Source: Candidatus Cloacimonadota bacterium
GTDB taxonomy: Bacteria > Cloacimonadota > Cloacimonadia > Cloacimonadales > Cloacimonadaceae
Reading direction: 5' to 3'
NCBI GenBank assembly: GCA_028681035.1
Contig: JAQUJJ010000094.1
Span: 1-14,409 of the forward strand
Length of the DNA: 14,409 nt
Position 1 is the first letter of the stretch; each line of letters opens with the position of its first letter. The notes beneath the pieces were generated by a model. It saw only the letters and a list, made by a program, of their open reading frames with translations, searched no databases and was not told the DNA's origin. Position numbers and translations under genes: made by a program. This document shows positions 12,964 through 14,409 of this stretch, in pieces.

Positions 12964-14259
12964 ATGACAATGGATATGAATAACGACAAGGAACTATATG
13001 CCAGCGAGCTTCGCACAATGCTGAAAGAAGCTTTGATAGCGGCTATTGAGGGAGAGTTTTCCGCTCATCCCGATAGCCCCTATTTCTATACCAAAAAAAC
13101 ATATCCGATGTTTACCGAAATAGACAATTTGCCGCTGTATCCGCATCATATACCGGAAGTGCTAATCACTTGGGCAGGGCTGGATTCCCGCCTCCGCGGG
13201 AACGGCAAAGAGGGCAGCGGAATTGACAAAGAAGATAATTGGTATAGCGATAAGATTAATAAAGATGAAATCCTGGTGCTGGATTTGGAAACCACCGGTC
13301 TTGGTCGTGGCGAAACCCTTGCTTTCATGATTGGCTTGGGCTATTATGAAAATGAGCAGTTTATAGTAGAGCAGATATTCCTCCCCGATCCAGATGCAGA
13401 GATTAGTTCCTTCGATAGGCTAATCACGCTGCTGCAAAGCAAATCTGTGCTTATCACCTTCAATGGCAAAACTTTCGATGTACCAGTGTTGGAATCTCGG
13501 CTTTTATATCATCAAATCTGGCTAAACCTGCGTGCCATGCAGCACATAGATTTACTGCATATCGCCCGGCGTTTGTGGAAGAAAAAGCTGCCTTCATGTG
13601 CTCTGGAGACCATTGAGTTCTATGTTTTGGGGCATATTAGAGATAGAGAACTGGATATAGAAGGTGGACAAATCCCCCAAACTTATTTCCAATACCTTAT
13701 CAATGGCGAGCCTGAACTGGTGCGGCGCATTTTTGTCCACAATCATCATGATATCCTGCACACTGCTGCGCTGTTCACGCTTATTTGCGATAGTATTGAC
13801 TACCCCCCACCGCATGGAATGGACATTAGGATAGACTACCATGCCCTGGCAATGCTGTATAAAAACCAAAATAAGCCTGATATAGCCAAGCGTATTTTGA
13901 TTGATTTACTTGCCAACGGGGTGATTACGGCAGATATAACCCGCGATTTGGGGCTGCTGTACAAAAAGGACGCTGATCTTGCTTCGGCACTGGATTGTTT
14001 CCAGATTGCTGCTGATTTAGCCTGCCCAGTAGCGATGCTGGAGCTATGTAAACTGCAAGAAAACCACCTTAAACAATTTCCCGAAGCCCTGGAGGTGGCG
14101 AACAAGCTAAAAAGCCATCTACTTGGGAGATACATTGTGGATACGAAGAAAGTGGCAGCGGTGGAACTGAGGATAGAACGGATAGAGAGAAAGATTTCTT
14201 TTCAACACAGAGGAAAACAGAGTTCTACAGAGAAAAACAGAGAATTTAACAAAGAGTAA
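12964..14259 (+). CDS. YprB-like RNase H-fold exonuclease with C-terminal TPR-like region
   Basis: A 431-aa protein. The exonuclease fold spans about 103-277: LVLDLETTGLGRGE gives D107 and E109, ITFNGKTFDVPVLESR gives D172, and VHNHHDILHTAAL gives H262/D263 as the last acidic site, together a DEDD-type metal site. The YprB-type neighbourhood (HIDLLHIARRLWKK, SCALETIEFYVLGH) is present. Helical repeats of TPR type follow at about 290-385. The N-terminal linker contains GLDSRLRGNGK (72-82), encoded by a palindromic DNA repeat. The C-terminal tail (about 414-431) is encoded by iterated ACAGAG units and an intergenic purine repeat that also supplies the stop. No Shine-Dalgarno precedes 12964, and in-frame ATGs at 12970 and 12976 are alternatives. 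It probably digests DNA or RNA; the substrate is unknown. Confidence 0.8.
   Translation: MTMDMNNDKELYASELRTMLKEALIAAIEGEFSAHPDSPYFYTKKTYPMFTEIDNLPLYPHHIPEVLITWAGLDSRLRGNGKEGSGIDKEDNWYSDKINKDEILVLDLETTGLGRGETLAFMIGLGYYENEQFIVEQIFLPDPDAEISSFDRLITLLQSKSVLITFNGKTFDVPVLESRLLYHQIWLNLRAMQHIDLLHIARRLWKKKLPSCALETIEFYVLGHIRDRELDIEGGQIPQTYFQYLINGEPELVRRIFVHNHHDILHTAALFTLICDSIDYPPPHGMDIRIDYHALAMLYKNQNKPDIAKRILIDLLANGVITADITRDLGLLYKKDADLASALDCFQIAADLACPVAMLELCKLQENHLKQFPEALEVANKLKSHLLGRYIVDTKKVAAVELRIERIERKISFQHRGKQSSTEKNREFNKE
13180..13205 (+). repeat. Palindromic repeat inside the coding sequence (encodes GLDSRLRGNG)
   Basis: CTGGATTCCCGCCTCCGCGG (13180-13199) and the following GAACGG match the well-known dispersed palindrome CTGGATTCCCGC..GCGGGAATGA of many bacterial genomes, whose translation is LDSRLRGNDE. 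TTCCCGC (13185-13191) pairs with GCGGGAA (13196-13202) around a 4-nt loop. It is in frame, in the linker before the nuclease domain. Confidence 0.65.
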
Positions 14260-14268
14260 AAGAGCAAA
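14207..14268 (+). repeat. 10-bp-phased ACAGAG units and purine repeat forming the 3' end of the exonuclease gene
   Basis: ACAGAG starts at 14207, 14217, 14227 and 14237, exactly 10 bp apart. TTAACAAAGAGTAAAAGAGC (14246-14265) follows, the same repeat seen four times in 2335-2828. The TAA inside this repeat (14257-14259) is the stop codon of the exonuclease gene. Confidence 0.7.
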
Positions 14269-14344
14269 ATAATTGAGAATTGGACTCTGTGGCAAAAACT
14301 AAAATCAGACAATAGATATGCTTAAAACTTAGTGAAGAAAAGAC

Positions 14345-14371
14345 TTGACACGTATGCATACCGTATAATAT
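14345..14371 (+). promoter_or_regulatory. Candidate promoter with palindrome between its boxes
   Basis: TTGACA (14345-14350) is followed by the perfect 10-bp palindrome GTATGCATAC (14352-14361) and then TATAAT (14364-14369). The spacer is only 13 nt to TATAAT, or 15 nt if the overlapping TAATAT (14366-14371) is used; both are short. An operator in the spacer is suggested. Confidence 0.45.
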
Positions 14372-14402
14372 TGGCTCTCATAATGATACGCAAGGATTAG
14401 CT

Positions 14403-14409
14403 ATGTTCA
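14403..14409 (+). CDS. Start of a gene cut by the window end
   Basis: ATGTTCA at the last seven bases follows AAGGA (14392-14396) with a 6-nt spacer and lies about 34 nt downstream of a TATAAT. Only two codons are visible, so the product cannot be named. Confidence 0.35.

Overview
The window reads as a chromosomal segment of an anaerobic, diderm-type bacterium. The split glycine dehydrogenase (gcvPA type), the PEGA/FGE-domain and transglutaminase-like exported proteins, moderate GC and many short intergenic repeats fit the Cloacimonadota best. That assignment is inference from gene style; no rRNA or marker gene is present to prove it. Most genes are housekeeping or envelope functions, and no phage, IS transposase, CRISPR array, tRNA or rRNA was found.

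Layout. (1) 1-191, minus: the 5' end of gcvPA, cut by the window edge, with a palindrome next to its ribosome binding site. (2) 192-408: an array of 11-bp-phased units forming an inverted repeat. (3) 409-1536, minus: a DUF4143-type ATPase with a strong candidate promoter lying inside a 65-bp palindrome. (4) 1795-2205, plus: a small FMN-barrel (pyridoxamine-phosphate-oxidase-like) protein. (5) 2206-2893: a repeat-filled gap with two copies of a ~125-bp repeat, a hairpin cassette and purine-rich repeats. (6) 2894-5398, plus: a large exported transglutaminase-fold protein, convergent with (7) 5408-7800, minus: two translationally coupled GT4-type glycosyltransferases. (8) 7801-8236: a gap with a hairpin plus T-run and palindromes. 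(9) 8237-10610, plus: a tight three-gene operon of an L,D-transpeptidase, a PEGA-PEGA-FGE exported protein and a two-helix membrane protein that probably starts at TTG. (10) 10611-10939: a second 11-bp-phased array. (11) 10940-12481, minus: a ComM/YifB ATPase. (12) 12482-12963: a gap with a TetR-like palindrome and a tiny cysteine-rich ORF. (13) 12964-14259, plus: a YprB-like RNase H-fold exonuclease that has taken repeat DNA into its reading frame twice. (14) 14345-14409: a candidate promoter and start codon of a gene running off the end.

How the genes relate. The L,D-transpeptidase operon and the exported transglutaminase-like protein act in or on the cell envelope, and the glycosyltransferase pair probably builds a surface glycan. 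ComM (natural transformation/DNA branch migration) and the YprB-like nuclease are DNA-associated, but they are divergent and separated by a long gap, so no joint function is claimed.

The most unusual content is non-coding: two intergenic elements built on an 11-bp period with unrelated unit sequences but a shared right flank, a promoter embedded in a long palindrome, and repeat invasion of a coding sequence.
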